DNA of 64,000 bases from NCBI RefSeq assembly GCF_943193095.1, contig NZ_CALPCV010000007.1:1-64000 (forward strand). The letters run 5' to 3'. The stretch is from Parasutterella muris (GTDB taxonomy: Bacteria > Pseudomonadota > Gammaproteobacteria > Burkholderiales > Burkholderiaceae_F). Position numbers and translations under genes: made by a program. The stretch's first letter is position 1. Every line of letters begins with the position of its first letter. A model generated the notes under the pieces. That model was not told where the DNA came from and searched no databases. It saw only the letters and a program-made list of their open reading frames with translations. Below are positions 52,404-59,869 of the stretch, in pieces.

Positions 52404-52982
52404 ATGCCGCTTCGCGTTTCAAAGAATTATTCCCTCGGACTGCTTTACTTCGTTCTTTTCATTTTGACGATTCCGGTCATGAACTGGGTCGTGATGAATG
52501 TCGGAACCGTCTGCACTCCGGACGGCCCGTGCCTTATTCCGGTTGCTCCGGGACTGATGGCGCCGAGCGGCGTTTTAATGGCGGGCATCGCGCTCGTTCT
52601 TCGTGACGGTCTTCAATCCAAACTCGGCGTTCGCTGGTCGCTCTACGCGATTATTCTCGGCGCCGGTCTTTCCGCGTTTTTTGCCGAGCCTTCACTTGTG
52701 ATCGCCTCTGTCATGGCTTTCTTCTTTTCCGAGCTTGCCGACCTCGTGGTCTACACGCCGATGAGAAAGCGTTATCCGGCTTGGGCTATTATGGTAAGCG
52801 GCCTGGTCGGCTCTTTTGTCGACAGTGCGATCTTCCTTTCGCTTGCCTTCGGATCCATAGAATTTATTTTCGGACAGGTTCTCGGCAAGTTCTGGATGTC
52901 GCTCGCCGTCGCGCTTCTGATCGGCTTTATGCACTATCGCCGCAGCCGCGCTTCCGATCATCATCAGGAACTGCTTAACTAA
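52404..52982 (+). CDS. VUT-family membrane protein (YhhQ-like, putative queuosine precursor transporter)
   Basis: A 192-aa protein with about six membrane helices and the DUF165/VUT patterns APSGVLMAGIALVLRDGLQ and SELADLVVYTPMRKRYPAWA. Characterised YhhQ members take up queuine precursors for tRNA modification; related VUT members may move other molecules. GGAAAGGAG lies 8 bases before the ATG. It sits between yheT and hemH, 9 bases from the latter. Confidence 0.85.
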   Translation: MPLRVSKNYSLGLLYFVLFILTIPVMNWVVMNVGTVCTPDGPCLIPVAPGLMAPSGVLMAGIALVLRDGLQSKLGVRWSLYAIILGAGLSAFFAEPSLVIASVMAFFFSELADLVVYTPMRKRYPAWAIMVSGLVGSFVDSAIFLSLAFGSIEFIFGQVLGKFWMSLAVALLIGFMHYRRSRASDHHQELLN

Positions 52983-52991
52983 TACGCTATC

Positions 52992-53978
52992 GTGAATAAG
53001 ACAAAAACTGCCGTTCTGCTCATTAACCTCGGTTCTCCGAGTGCTCCGACCGCTCAGGCGGTTCGCCCTTATCTGCGGCAGTTTTTATCGGATCGCCGTG
53101 TGGTTGAAGTAAATCCGATTCTCTGGAATCTGATACTGCGTCTTGCGATTCTCCCCTTTAGAAGCCCTGTCTCCGCTAAGCGCTACGAGTCCGTTTGGCT
53201 TCCCGAGGGCTCTCCTTTGATTGTGTACACCGAGCGCTTGGCGAAGAAACTTCAGAAGGCCTTTGATGAGGAAGGCAGCGCGGTCAAAGTCGCTTTTGCC
53301 ATGCGTTATGGAGAGCCGGATCAGGATCGCATCTTCCGAGAGCTGCATGAGAAAGAGGGTTTTGACAATATTGTTGTTCTTCCGCTTTATCCGCAGTATT
53401 CCGCGACGACGACCGCTTCTGTCGCCGATATCCTCGGCGCGTCTCTTGCCAAAATGAGAAGCCAGCCGCACTGGCATCTGATTCGTGATTATCACGACAA
53501 TCCCGAGTATGCGCGCGCGATCGCCGCTTCAATTAAAGCGCATTGGAAAACGAAGGGTGAGCTTGGAGAAAAGGATCGCCTCGTTCTTTCTTTTCACGGG
53601 ATGCCGAAGCGTTACTGCGATTTAGGCGACCCTTATGACCGTCAGGTCAGAAAATCGGCTCAGATGATTATTGATGAGCTCGGTATTGCGCCGGAAGAAG
53701 CGGTCATCGCCTATCAGTCCCGATTCGGCAAAGAAGAGTGGCTTCAGCCGTATCTGACGCCGCAGCTTGAGCGTCTGGCTGCGGAAGGCGTTGAGCGGGT
53801 TGACATCCTCTGTCCGGGATTTTCCATTGACTGTCTGGAGACTTTGGAAGAGGTTTCAGACGAAGCTCGTCAGACGTTTTTATCCAAGGGTGGTAAAGAA
53901 TATAACTACATCGAATGTCTTAACGATTCCTCGGATGCGGTATCACTCATTAAAAATCTTGTATCCAAACATCTCTAA
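52992..53978 (+). CDS. hemH: Ferrochelatase
   Basis: HemH inserts iron into protoporphyrin IX, the final haem step. The 328-aa product has the N-terminal VLLINLGSP, the catalytic His in LSFHGMPKRY and the Glu in SIDCLETLEE. It starts at GTG, 9 bases after the VUT gene, with little ribosome site, so translation may depend on its upstream neighbour. With hemG it supplies haem to the cytochromes. A terminator follows. Confidence 0.96.
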   Translation: MNKTKTAVLLINLGSPSAPTAQAVRPYLRQFLSDRRVVEVNPILWNLILRLAILPFRSPVSAKRYESVWLPEGSPLIVYTERLAKKLQKAFDEEGSAVKVAFAMRYGEPDQDRIFRELHEKEGFDNIVVLPLYPQYSATTTASVADILGASLAKMRSQPHWHLIRDYHDNPEYARAIAASIKAHWKTKGELGEKDRLVLSFHGMPKRYCDLGDPYDRQVRKSAQMIIDELGIAPEEAVIAYQSRFGKEEWLQPYLTPQLERLAAEGVERVDILCPGFSIDCLETLEEVSDEARQTFLSKGGKEYNYIECLNDSSDAVSLIKNLVSKHL

Positions 53979-54006
53979 AACCTGAATTTAGGTGGGTAGA
54001 AAACAG

Positions 54007-54040
54007 CGGTCGAATTGAATTTTCGGCCGTTTTTGCTTTT
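54007..54040 (+). terminator. Terminator of hemH
   Basis: CGGTCGAA and TTCGGCCG (54007-54014 with 54022-54029, one G-U pair) followed by TTTTTGCTTTT, about 30 bases after the hemH stop. Confidence 0.7.
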
Positions 54041-54114
54041 CCGGGCAACATACTTAAATCGGGGCATTCTTATTCACGTTTCTACCTATATTTTTCATAA
54101 TGCTCGACAGAGAG

Positions 54115-54142
54115 GTTGAAAAAAGGTCGTGCGACCTCATAT
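54115..54142 (+). promoter_or_regulatory. Candidate heat-shock (sigma-32) promoter of grpE-dnaK
   Basis: GTTGAAA (54115-54121), 14-base spacer and CTCATAT (54136-54142) match the heat-shock consensus CTTGAAA-N11-16-CCCATNT at 12 of 13 informative positions, except the first base and one -10 base. The palindrome AGGTCGTGCGACCT (54124-54137) fills the spacer and could be an operator. There is no CIRCE element. Confidence 0.6.
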
Positions 54143-54204
54143 CAATCAATAAGGGGCGCAGAACGGCAAAGCGCTCTGATTCTCGAAAAGATAAGGAAAG
54201 CTTG

Positions 54205-54747
54205 ATGCAAGAGAATGATTTGAAAAAGGAAATGAATCTCGGTGAAGACGCCGAGGTTCAGACAGCACAGGAGGAGACGCCGGAATTGCCGGATCAGAGT
54301 CTCTCGGATGAACTCGCAAAAGCCCAGGCGAAGGCCAATGAAAATTATGACCTTTATGTCAGAGCCGTCGCGGAAGCCGAAAATGTGCGTCGCCGTTCAG
54401 CCGAAGATGTGGCCAAAGCTCGCAAGTTCGGTATTGAGAAATTTGCAGAAGCTATGCTGCCCGTGGTCGACAGCATGGAAAAGGCGCTTGAAGCGTCAGC
54501 AAATGAAAGCGGCCCTCTCAAAGAGGGTCTGGAGATTACCTACCGTCAGCTGCTCAGCGCACTTGAACACAACGGAATGAAATGCGAGAACCCTGTGGGC
54601 CTCAAATTTGATCCGAATTCAATGCAGGCGATCACTATGGTGAATGATCCCTCGGTCCAGCCCGGATGTGTCGCTCAGGTATTCCAGCGCGGCTGGAAAA
54701 TTGCCGATCGGGTTCTTCGTCCGGCAATGGTTGCGGTAGCTCAGTAG
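54205..54747 (+). CDS. grpE: Nucleotide exchange factor GrpE
   Basis: GrpE releases ADP from DnaK. The 180-aa product has an acidic N-terminus, a long coiled coil (SDELAKAQAKANENYDLYVR), the ENVRRRSAEDVAKARKFGIEKFA segment in part, and the C-terminal beta-wing GCVAQVFQRGWKIADRVLRPAMV. The ATG at 54205, after AAGGAAAG, is preferred to an in-frame ATG at 54100, which would overlap the promoter. dnaK follows after 87 bases. Confidence 0.95.
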   Translation: MQENDLKKEMNLGEDAEVQTAQEETPELPDQSLSDELAKAQAKANENYDLYVRAVAEAENVRRRSAEDVAKARKFGIEKFAEAMLPVVDSMEKALEASANESGPLKEGLEITYRQLLSALEHNGMKCENPVGLKFDPNSMQAITMVNDPSVQPGCVAQVFQRGWKIADRVLRPAMVAVAQ

Positions 54748-54834
54748 CCGGGCCTTGTTTTTTCAAGAATCGACTCAATATACATACTTAACAGCATGGC
54801 GGAATGATCCGCTTGCAAGAGAGGAAAATTTAAA

Positions 54835-56742
54835 ATGGCAAAAATCATTGGTATTGACCTTGGAACAACAAACTCCGCGGTTGCGGTCGTTGAAGGCGAC
54901 AAGGTTCGAGTAATTGAAAACAGCGAAGGCGCCCGCACAACTCCTTCCGTCGTCGCTTACCTTGAAAAAGAAGTTCTTGTCGGCGCTCCGGCAAAACGTC
55001 AGGCTGTGACCAACCCGGCCAACACGCTTTTCGCGATCAAACGTCTGATCGGCCGCCGCTATGACGATAAGGAAGTCCAGAAGGACATTTCCCTGATGCC
55101 GTACAAGATTATTAAGGCCGCTAACGGTGACGCCTGGGTTCAGGTTCTCGGCGACAAAGACCTCGCTCCGCAGCAGGTTTCCGCTGAAATTCTCCGCAAG
55201 ATGAAGAAGACCGCTGAAGATTATCTCGGCGAAGAAGTCAAAGAAGCGGTTATTACAGTTCCTGCTTACTTCAATGACTCTCAGCGTCAGGCTACTAAGG
55301 ACGCCGGCAAGATCGCAGGTTTGGACGTTCGCCGTATCATTAACGAACCGACTGCAGCTGCTCTGGCTTTCGGCCTTGACAAAGGCGGCAAAGGCGACCG
55401 AAAGATCGCTGTGTATGACCTCGGCGGCGGCACATTCGATATCTCCATCATCGACCTGGCTGACGTAGACGGTGAAAAACAGTTCGAAGTACTCTCCACC
55501 AACGGCGATACATTCCTTGGCGGCGAAGACTTTGACCAGAGAATCGTTGACTACATCATCAAAGAATTCAGGAAGGATACCGGTATTGATCTGAGCACCG
55601 ACATTTTGGCTCTGCAGCGTCTGAAGAACGCCGCTGAAAAGGCCAAGATCGAACTGTCGAGCCGTCAGGAAACCGAAATCAACCTTCCTTACATCACAGC
55701 CGACGCTACCGGTCCGAAACACCTGAATATCACTCTGACTCGCTCTAAGCTCGAAAGCTTGGTTGAAGATCTGATTGAAAGAACCATCGAACCGTGCCGC
55801 AAGGCTCTGAAGGACGCAAACGCCACAACTTCCGATATTTCCGACGTTATTCTCGTTGGCGGCCAGACACGTATGCCGGCTGTTCAGGAAGCTGTAAAGA
55901 AGTTCTTCGGCAAGGATCCTCGCAAGGACGTTAACCCGGATGAAGCTGTCGCTATGGGCGCTGCGATTCAGGGTGCTGTTCTCTCGGGCGACCGCAGCGA
56001 CGTTCTTCTGCTCGACGTCACACCGCTTACCCTCGGTATCGAAACTCTGGGCGGCGTGATGACTCCGATGATCAAACGCAACACAACGATCCCGACAAAA
56101 CACTCTCAGGTGTTCTCTACAGCTGAAGACAATCAGCCTGCTGTGACCATTAAGGTTTACCAGGGTGAACGTGAAATGGCTGCAGACAACAAGTTGCTCG
56201 GTGAATTCAACCTTGAAGGCATCGCTCCGGCTCCGAGAGGACTGCCGCAGATCGAAGTGACATTCGATATTGACGCTAACGGTATTCTCCACGTTTCCGC
56301 TAAGGATAAGAACACCGGCAAAGAAAACCAGATCACCATTAAGGCGAACTCCGGTCTGACCGACGCTGACGTGGAAAGAATGGTTGCCGATGCTGAAGCC
56401 AACAAGGAAGAAGACCGCCGCCGCGCTGAACTGGCTCAGGCCCGCAACGCTGCCGACACCAGCATCCATCAGGTTCAGAAGACTCTGAAGGATCTGGGAG
56501 ACAAGGTTGACGGTTCTGACCGCGCTGCCTGCGAATCCGCGATTAAAGACCTTGAGGACGCTCTGAAGGGCGAAGACAAGGATCTGATCACAAAACGCAC
56601 AGACGCTCTGATGACCGCTGCCCAGAAGATTGGTGAAAAACTCAATCAGCAGCAGGCTCAGCCGGGCGCACAGCAGCAGGGTGCTCAGCAGTCTCAGAAG
56701 AAAGATGACGACGTCGTCGATGCTGACTTCAAAGAAGTCTAA
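54835..56742 (+). CDS. dnaK: Chaperone DnaK (Hsp70)
   Basis: An ATP-driven chaperone. The 635-aa product has the N-terminal IGIDLGTTNSAVAVVEG, the ATPase motifs VYDLGGGTFDISIIDL and VILVGGQTRMPAVQ, a substrate domain with DVTPLTLGIETLGGVMTP, a Gln-rich linker and the terminal DDDVVDADFKEV for co-chaperone binding. GAGAGGAAAAT precedes the ATG. A long open frame on the opposite strand is a codon-bias shadow. Confidence 0.98.
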   Translation: MAKIIGIDLGTTNSAVAVVEGDKVRVIENSEGARTTPSVVAYLEKEVLVGAPAKRQAVTNPANTLFAIKRLIGRRYDDKEVQKDISLMPYKIIKAANGDAWVQVLGDKDLAPQQVSAEILRKMKKTAEDYLGEEVKEAVITVPAYFNDSQRQATKDAGKIAGLDVRRIINEPTAAALAFGLDKGGKGDRKIAVYDLGGGTFDISIIDLADVDGEKQFEVLSTNGDTFLGGEDFDQRIVDYIIKEFRKDTGIDLSTDILALQRLKNAAEKAKIELSSRQETEINLPYITADATGPKHLNITLTRSKLESLVEDLIERTIEPCRKALKDANATTSDISDVILVGGQTRMPAVQEAVKKFFGKDPRKDVNPDEAVAMGAAIQGAVLSGDRSDVLLLDVTPLTLGIETLGGVMTPMIKRNTTIPTKHSQVFSTAEDNQPAVTIKVYQGEREMAADNKLLGEFNLEGIAPAPRGLPQIEVTFDIDANGILHVSAKDKNTGKENQITIKANSGLTDADVERMVADAEANKEEDRRRAELAQARNAADTSIHQVQKTLKDLGDKVDGSDRAACESAIKDLEDALKGEDKDLITKRTDALMTAAQKIGEKLNQQQAQPGAQQQGAQQSQKKDDDVVDADFKEV

Positions 56743-56791
56743 TCAGTCATCTGACGCTGATCAGTAAAAGAGCGTTAAGCTTTGACACAAA

Positions 56792-56825
56792 AATAGGGTC
56801 GCCTTTGAAAAAGGGCGGCCCTATT
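56792..56825 (+). other. Hairpin between dnaK and dnaJ
   Basis: AATAGGGTCGCC and GGCGGCCCTATT form a 12-bp stem with one G-U pair. There is no T run after it, so it is more likely an mRNA-processing or stability element, or a weak attenuator, than a terminator. It would set the ratio of dnaJ to dnaK. Confidence 0.55.
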
Positions 56826-56883
56826 GAATAATTGATTTATTAAACTCTAGGGTTATCACTAGATTCACGAAACAACGAAAAGT

Positions 56884-58032
56884 ATGGCTGAAGAGGAACT
56901 TGATTACTACGAGGTTCTTGGCGTAGAGCGGACTGCAACTCAGGAAGAGATTAAGAAGGGCTATCGCCGTATGGCGATGAAGTACCACCCTGACCGCAAT
57001 AAGGGAGACAAGAGCGCTGAAGAAAAATTCAAGCAGGTTGGAGAAGCATATTCCGTACTCGGAGACGAGCAGAAGCGCGCTGCCTACGATCGCTATGGCC
57101 GTTCAGCCTTTGAGTCCGGCGGTGCCGGCGGATTTGGCGGAGGGTTCGGCTCCTTCGATCCGTCGCAGTTTGGTGAATTCAGTGATATTTTCGCGGAGAT
57201 TTTCGGTGCTCGCGCGGGCGGCAGAGCCGGCGGCAACAAGCAGATGTTCCGAGGTGAGGATCTGGTTTATGACCTGGATATCACGCTTGAGCAGGCCTCC
57301 GAAGGTCTCAAGACAAAGATCAAGGTTCCCTCTTGGTCCAAGTGCGAAGCATGCGAGGGGACCGGAGCGGAAAAGGGCACGCATCCTGAAACCTGCCCGA
57401 CCTGCCACGGAAGCGGCTTTGTTCGCGCCGGTCAGGGCTTCTTCCAGATTCAGCAGACTTGCCCGCGCTGTCACGGCACCGGCAAGATTATTCGCCACCC
57501 CTGCAAGGTTTGCGGGGGCACCGGTATGAAAGAAGAGAGAAAGGAAATTGAAATTTCGATTCCTGCAGGTGTGGACGACGGCAACCGTATGCGCATTTCC
57601 GGCCGCGGCGCGCCCGGACAGAACGGCGGCCCCGCTGGCGACCTTTATGTCCGCATCCATGTGAAGAGACACGATCTCTTTGAACGTGACGGACAGGACC
57701 TGCACATCGAGATGCCGATGAGCTTCACGATGGCGGCTTTGGGCGGCGAGCTTGAAGTGCCGACGCTCACCGGAAAAGTCAAACTCAGAATTCCGGAGGG
57801 CACTCAGACGGGACGCACATTCCGTCTGAAAGGACACGGCATTGTCGGCCTGCGTACCACAGACAAGGGCGACTTGTACGTGCACACCAATGTCGAAGTT
57901 CCGGTCAATATGACGGCAAAACAGAAGGAGCTGCTGCAGCAGTTTGAAGAATCATTGCTTGGCAGCAAGCGAAGCCATCATGCGCCGGAGAAACAGGGTT
58001 TCTTCGATAAACTCGGCAAACTCTTTCAATAA
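56884..58032 (+). CDS. dnaJ: Co-chaperone DnaJ (Hsp40)
   Basis: DnaJ delivers substrates to DnaK and stimulates its ATPase. The 382-aa class I product has a J domain with HPD (35-37), a Gly/Phe-rich linker, four CxxCxGxG zinc repeats (CEACEGTG, CPTCHGSG, CPRCHGTG, CKVCGGTG), and a C-terminal substrate domain with VPVNMTAKQKELLQQFEESL. It lies 141 bases after dnaK on the same strand. Confidence 0.98.
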   Translation: MAEEELDYYEVLGVERTATQEEIKKGYRRMAMKYHPDRNKGDKSAEEKFKQVGEAYSVLGDEQKRAAYDRYGRSAFESGGAGGFGGGFGSFDPSQFGEFSDIFAEIFGARAGGRAGGNKQMFRGEDLVYDLDITLEQASEGLKTKIKVPSWSKCEACEGTGAEKGTHPETCPTCHGSGFVRAGQGFFQIQQTCPRCHGTGKIIRHPCKVCGGTGMKEERKEIEISIPAGVDDGNRMRISGRGAPGQNGGPAGDLYVRIHVKRHDLFERDGQDLHIEMPMSFTMAALGGELEVPTLTGKVKLRIPEGTQTGRTFRLKGHGIVGLRTTDKGDLYVHTNVEVPVNMTAKQKELLQQFEESLLGSKRSHHAPEKQGFFDKLGKLFQ

Positions 58033-58045
58033 ACGCTAGTGTTTC

Positions 58046-58069
58046 GGCTCTCTTAGGAGAGCCTTTTTT
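58046..58069 (+). terminator. Terminator of dnaJ, abutting truC
   Basis: GGCTCTC/GAGAGCC stem (58046-58052 with 58057-58063) with loop TTAG and six T (58064-58069). Its T run ends 3 bases before the truC ATG, so truC cannot have a normal ribosome site. Confidence 0.85.
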
Positions 58070-58072
58070 CTT

Positions 58073-58804
58073 ATGTGCACTGATCAAAAACCGCTCTTGA
58101 AGGTCCTATATCAGGACGACTGCCTTGCGGTTGTCTCAAAGCCGGAGAAGCTGCTGACGCATCGCACGGAGATCGCCAACGGAGACCAATATTTCGCGCT
58201 GCAGCTTGCGCGGGATTTGTTTGGGAAACGGGTCTGGCCGCTCTACCGACTGGATCGGGGCACTTCCGGCGCCTTGATGTTCGCCTTTGATCCGCAGACT
58301 GTTTCAGCGCTCGCTCAGCAGACGCATGAGACGTTTCAGAAGCAGTATTTTGCGATTGTGCGAGGCACTTCCGAAAAAACAATGCTGATTGATCACGCGC
58401 TGAAGCCGCCCGTGGACCCGTATCTTCGTGTTCAGAAAACTGAAGCGCAGGAGGCGAAGACGCTTTTGACAACGCTTGCGAGCGCAGAAGTCCCGGTTTC
58501 AAGCGGCAAATACGAAACCACGCGGCTTTCATTGGTGAAACTTGAACTTTTGACCGGGCGGCGACATCAGATTCGACGTCATATGAAATTTATTGCGCAT
58601 CCGATTATCGGTGATGCGACATACGGTAAAGGTCCTCTGAATCGCGCTCTTGCAGAGTATTTCGGAAGGGATCGACTGTATCTTCACTGCTGCGGGATTT
58701 CATTTCTGCACCCGCGGACCGGAACGCGTGTCAGCATTACCGATCGTCTTGACGGAGACTTTGCTGAAACGGTAAAACAGCTTAGGTGGGTAAACTACAT
58801 TTAA
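58073..58804 (+). CDS. truC: tRNA pseudouridine synthase TruC-like (RluA family)
   Basis: The enzyme isomerises a uridine in tRNA, position 65 in E. coli TruC. The 243-aa product has the family start VLYQDDCLAVVSKPEKLLTHR, the catalytic Asp61 in YRLDRGTSGALMF, and LLTGRRHQIRRHMKFIAHPIIGD. The ATG lies 3 bases after the dnaJ terminator with no Shine-Dalgarno site. It could be translated from a leaderless or read-through transcript, or use a later start, although little sequence is left before the fold begins. Another RluA-family target is possible. Confidence 0.85.
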   Translation: MCTDQKPLLKVLYQDDCLAVVSKPEKLLTHRTEIANGDQYFALQLARDLFGKRVWPLYRLDRGTSGALMFAFDPQTVSALAQQTHETFQKQYFAIVRGTSEKTMLIDHALKPPVDPYLRVQKTEAQEAKTLLTTLASAEVPVSSGKYETTRLSLVKLELLTGRRHQIRRHMKFIAHPIIGDATYGKGPLNRALAEYFGRDRLYLHCCGISFLHPRTGTRVSITDRLDGDFAETVKQLRWVNYI

Positions 58805-58940
58805 ACCATACTTAAAAATCTTTCTTCTTTATATTTATATTGACTCGTTTGATAGAATATTCGGCTGTTTTGAGATAACTCTGAGAGATTCTTTAATTTA
58901 ACCGATAACAGTCGGATTTGAGCGAAGAAATGAGAATTAA

Positions 58941-58966
58941 TCCCTATTTAGATATAAAAATAGGGA
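58941..58966. promoter_or_regulatory. Inverted repeat upstream of the PheC-like gene
   Basis: TCCCTATTT (58941-58949) and AAATAGGGA (58958-58966) form an exact 9-bp inverted repeat with 8 bases between. It lies 29 bases before a TATACT hexamer (58995-59000), which may be the -10 of the next gene, so it could be an operator; it may also be a 3' hairpin of truC. Confidence 0.4.
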
Positions 58967-59026
58967 AATATTCTATTTTCGACGTTTGATTCGTTATACT
59001 GAATGAGCGATAGGGAGAATGATTTT

Positions 59027-59815
59027 ATGAAACACAAGAAGGTAGTAACCGCCGTTCTGGTCAGCTCGCTTGCAGCCGTGACCCTGACATTTGCCGGCTT
59101 GTCCGAAGCTCGTTCTCTTCAGGAAATTAAAGCGTCGGGCGAACTGCGTGTCGGTTCAACCGGCGATTACAAACCGATGAGCTACCTCAACAAAGAAACC
59201 GGAAAATATGAAGGCTTTGACGCCGAGATGGCAGATTCTCTTGCCAAGTACCTTGGCGTGAAACTGGTCTATGTTCCGACAAGCTGGCGTACGCTGCAGG
59301 ATGATACTCAGGCCGACAAATTTGACGTCGCGATGAGCGGTATTACTGTGACAGACGCGCGAAAGAAAGTCATGACTATGTCCGACGGTTATCTGACGTT
59401 TGGCAAGACAGTGCTTGTCACCAAGACGAAAGCCGACAAGATTCGCGGTCTGGATGACATCAATAAGCCGACGGTTCGCGTGATGTACAACCCAGGCGGA
59501 ACGAATGAGAAGTTCGCCAAAGAAATGACACCGAAGGCCGAACTCATTATGTATGAGCATAATGCGGAGATTCCAGGCCTGGTCGGCGAAGGCAAAGCCG
59601 ACGTCATGATTACCGAGACGATGGAAGCTCGTCGCTATGTCAAAGATAATCCCAAGCTTGCCGCACCTCTGGTTGACAAACCCTTTACCGAGAACCACTT
59701 CGGCGTTCTGATGAAACAGGGTTATCCGCACCTGGAAGCCAGCGTTAACGACTGGATGAAGAAGATCAAAGCAGACGGAACCATGGACAACTGGGAAAAC
59801 AAGTACATCAAGTAA
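59027..59815 (+). CDS. Periplasmic cyclohexadienyl dehydratase-like protein (PheC type) of the solute-binding fold
   Basis: A 262-aa exported protein (signal about 1-28) of the amino-acid-binding fold. It resembles Pseudomonas PheC in RVGSTGDYKPMSY, FDAEMADSLAKYLGVKL, PTSWRTLQDD, NPGGTNEKFAKEM and ITETMEARRYV. The last keeps a Glu (E200) at the place of the PheC catalytic Glu. PheC converts prephenate or arogenate to phenylpyruvate or phenylalanine in the periplasm. An ordinary amino-acid-binding role is the alternative; no ABC transporter genes are adjacent. AGGGAG supports the ATG at 59027 over an in-frame ATG at 59003. Confidence 0.75.
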   Translation: MKHKKVVTAVLVSSLAAVTLTFAGLSEARSLQEIKASGELRVGSTGDYKPMSYLNKETGKYEGFDAEMADSLAKYLGVKLVYVPTSWRTLQDDTQADKFDVAMSGITVTDARKKVMTMSDGYLTFGKTVLVTKTKADKIRGLDDINKPTVRVMYNPGGTNEKFAKEMTPKAELIMYEHNAEIPGLVGEGKADVMITETMEARRYVKDNPKLAAPLVDKPFTENHFGVLMKQGYPHLEASVNDWMKKIKADGTMDNWENKYIK

Positions 59816-59833
59816 ACTGCTTTGATTCATAAG

Positions 59834-59860
59834 CAAAAGGCGCCGAATCGGCGCCTTTTG
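59834..59860. terminator. Bidirectional terminator between the PheC-like gene and the RND pump
   Basis: CAAAAGGCGCC and GGCGCCTTTTG form a perfect 11-bp stem (59834-59844 with 59850-59860) with loop GAATC. It serves the PheC-like gene and the convergent pump transcript. Confidence 0.85.
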
Positions 59861-59869
59861 CGTTAGTTC

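Noticed and set aside
54775..56469. A 564-codon open frame antisense to dnaK
   Set aside because: It mirrors the codon bias of dnaK and has no ribosome site or recognisable domain. Long antisense frames over dnaK are a known artefact.
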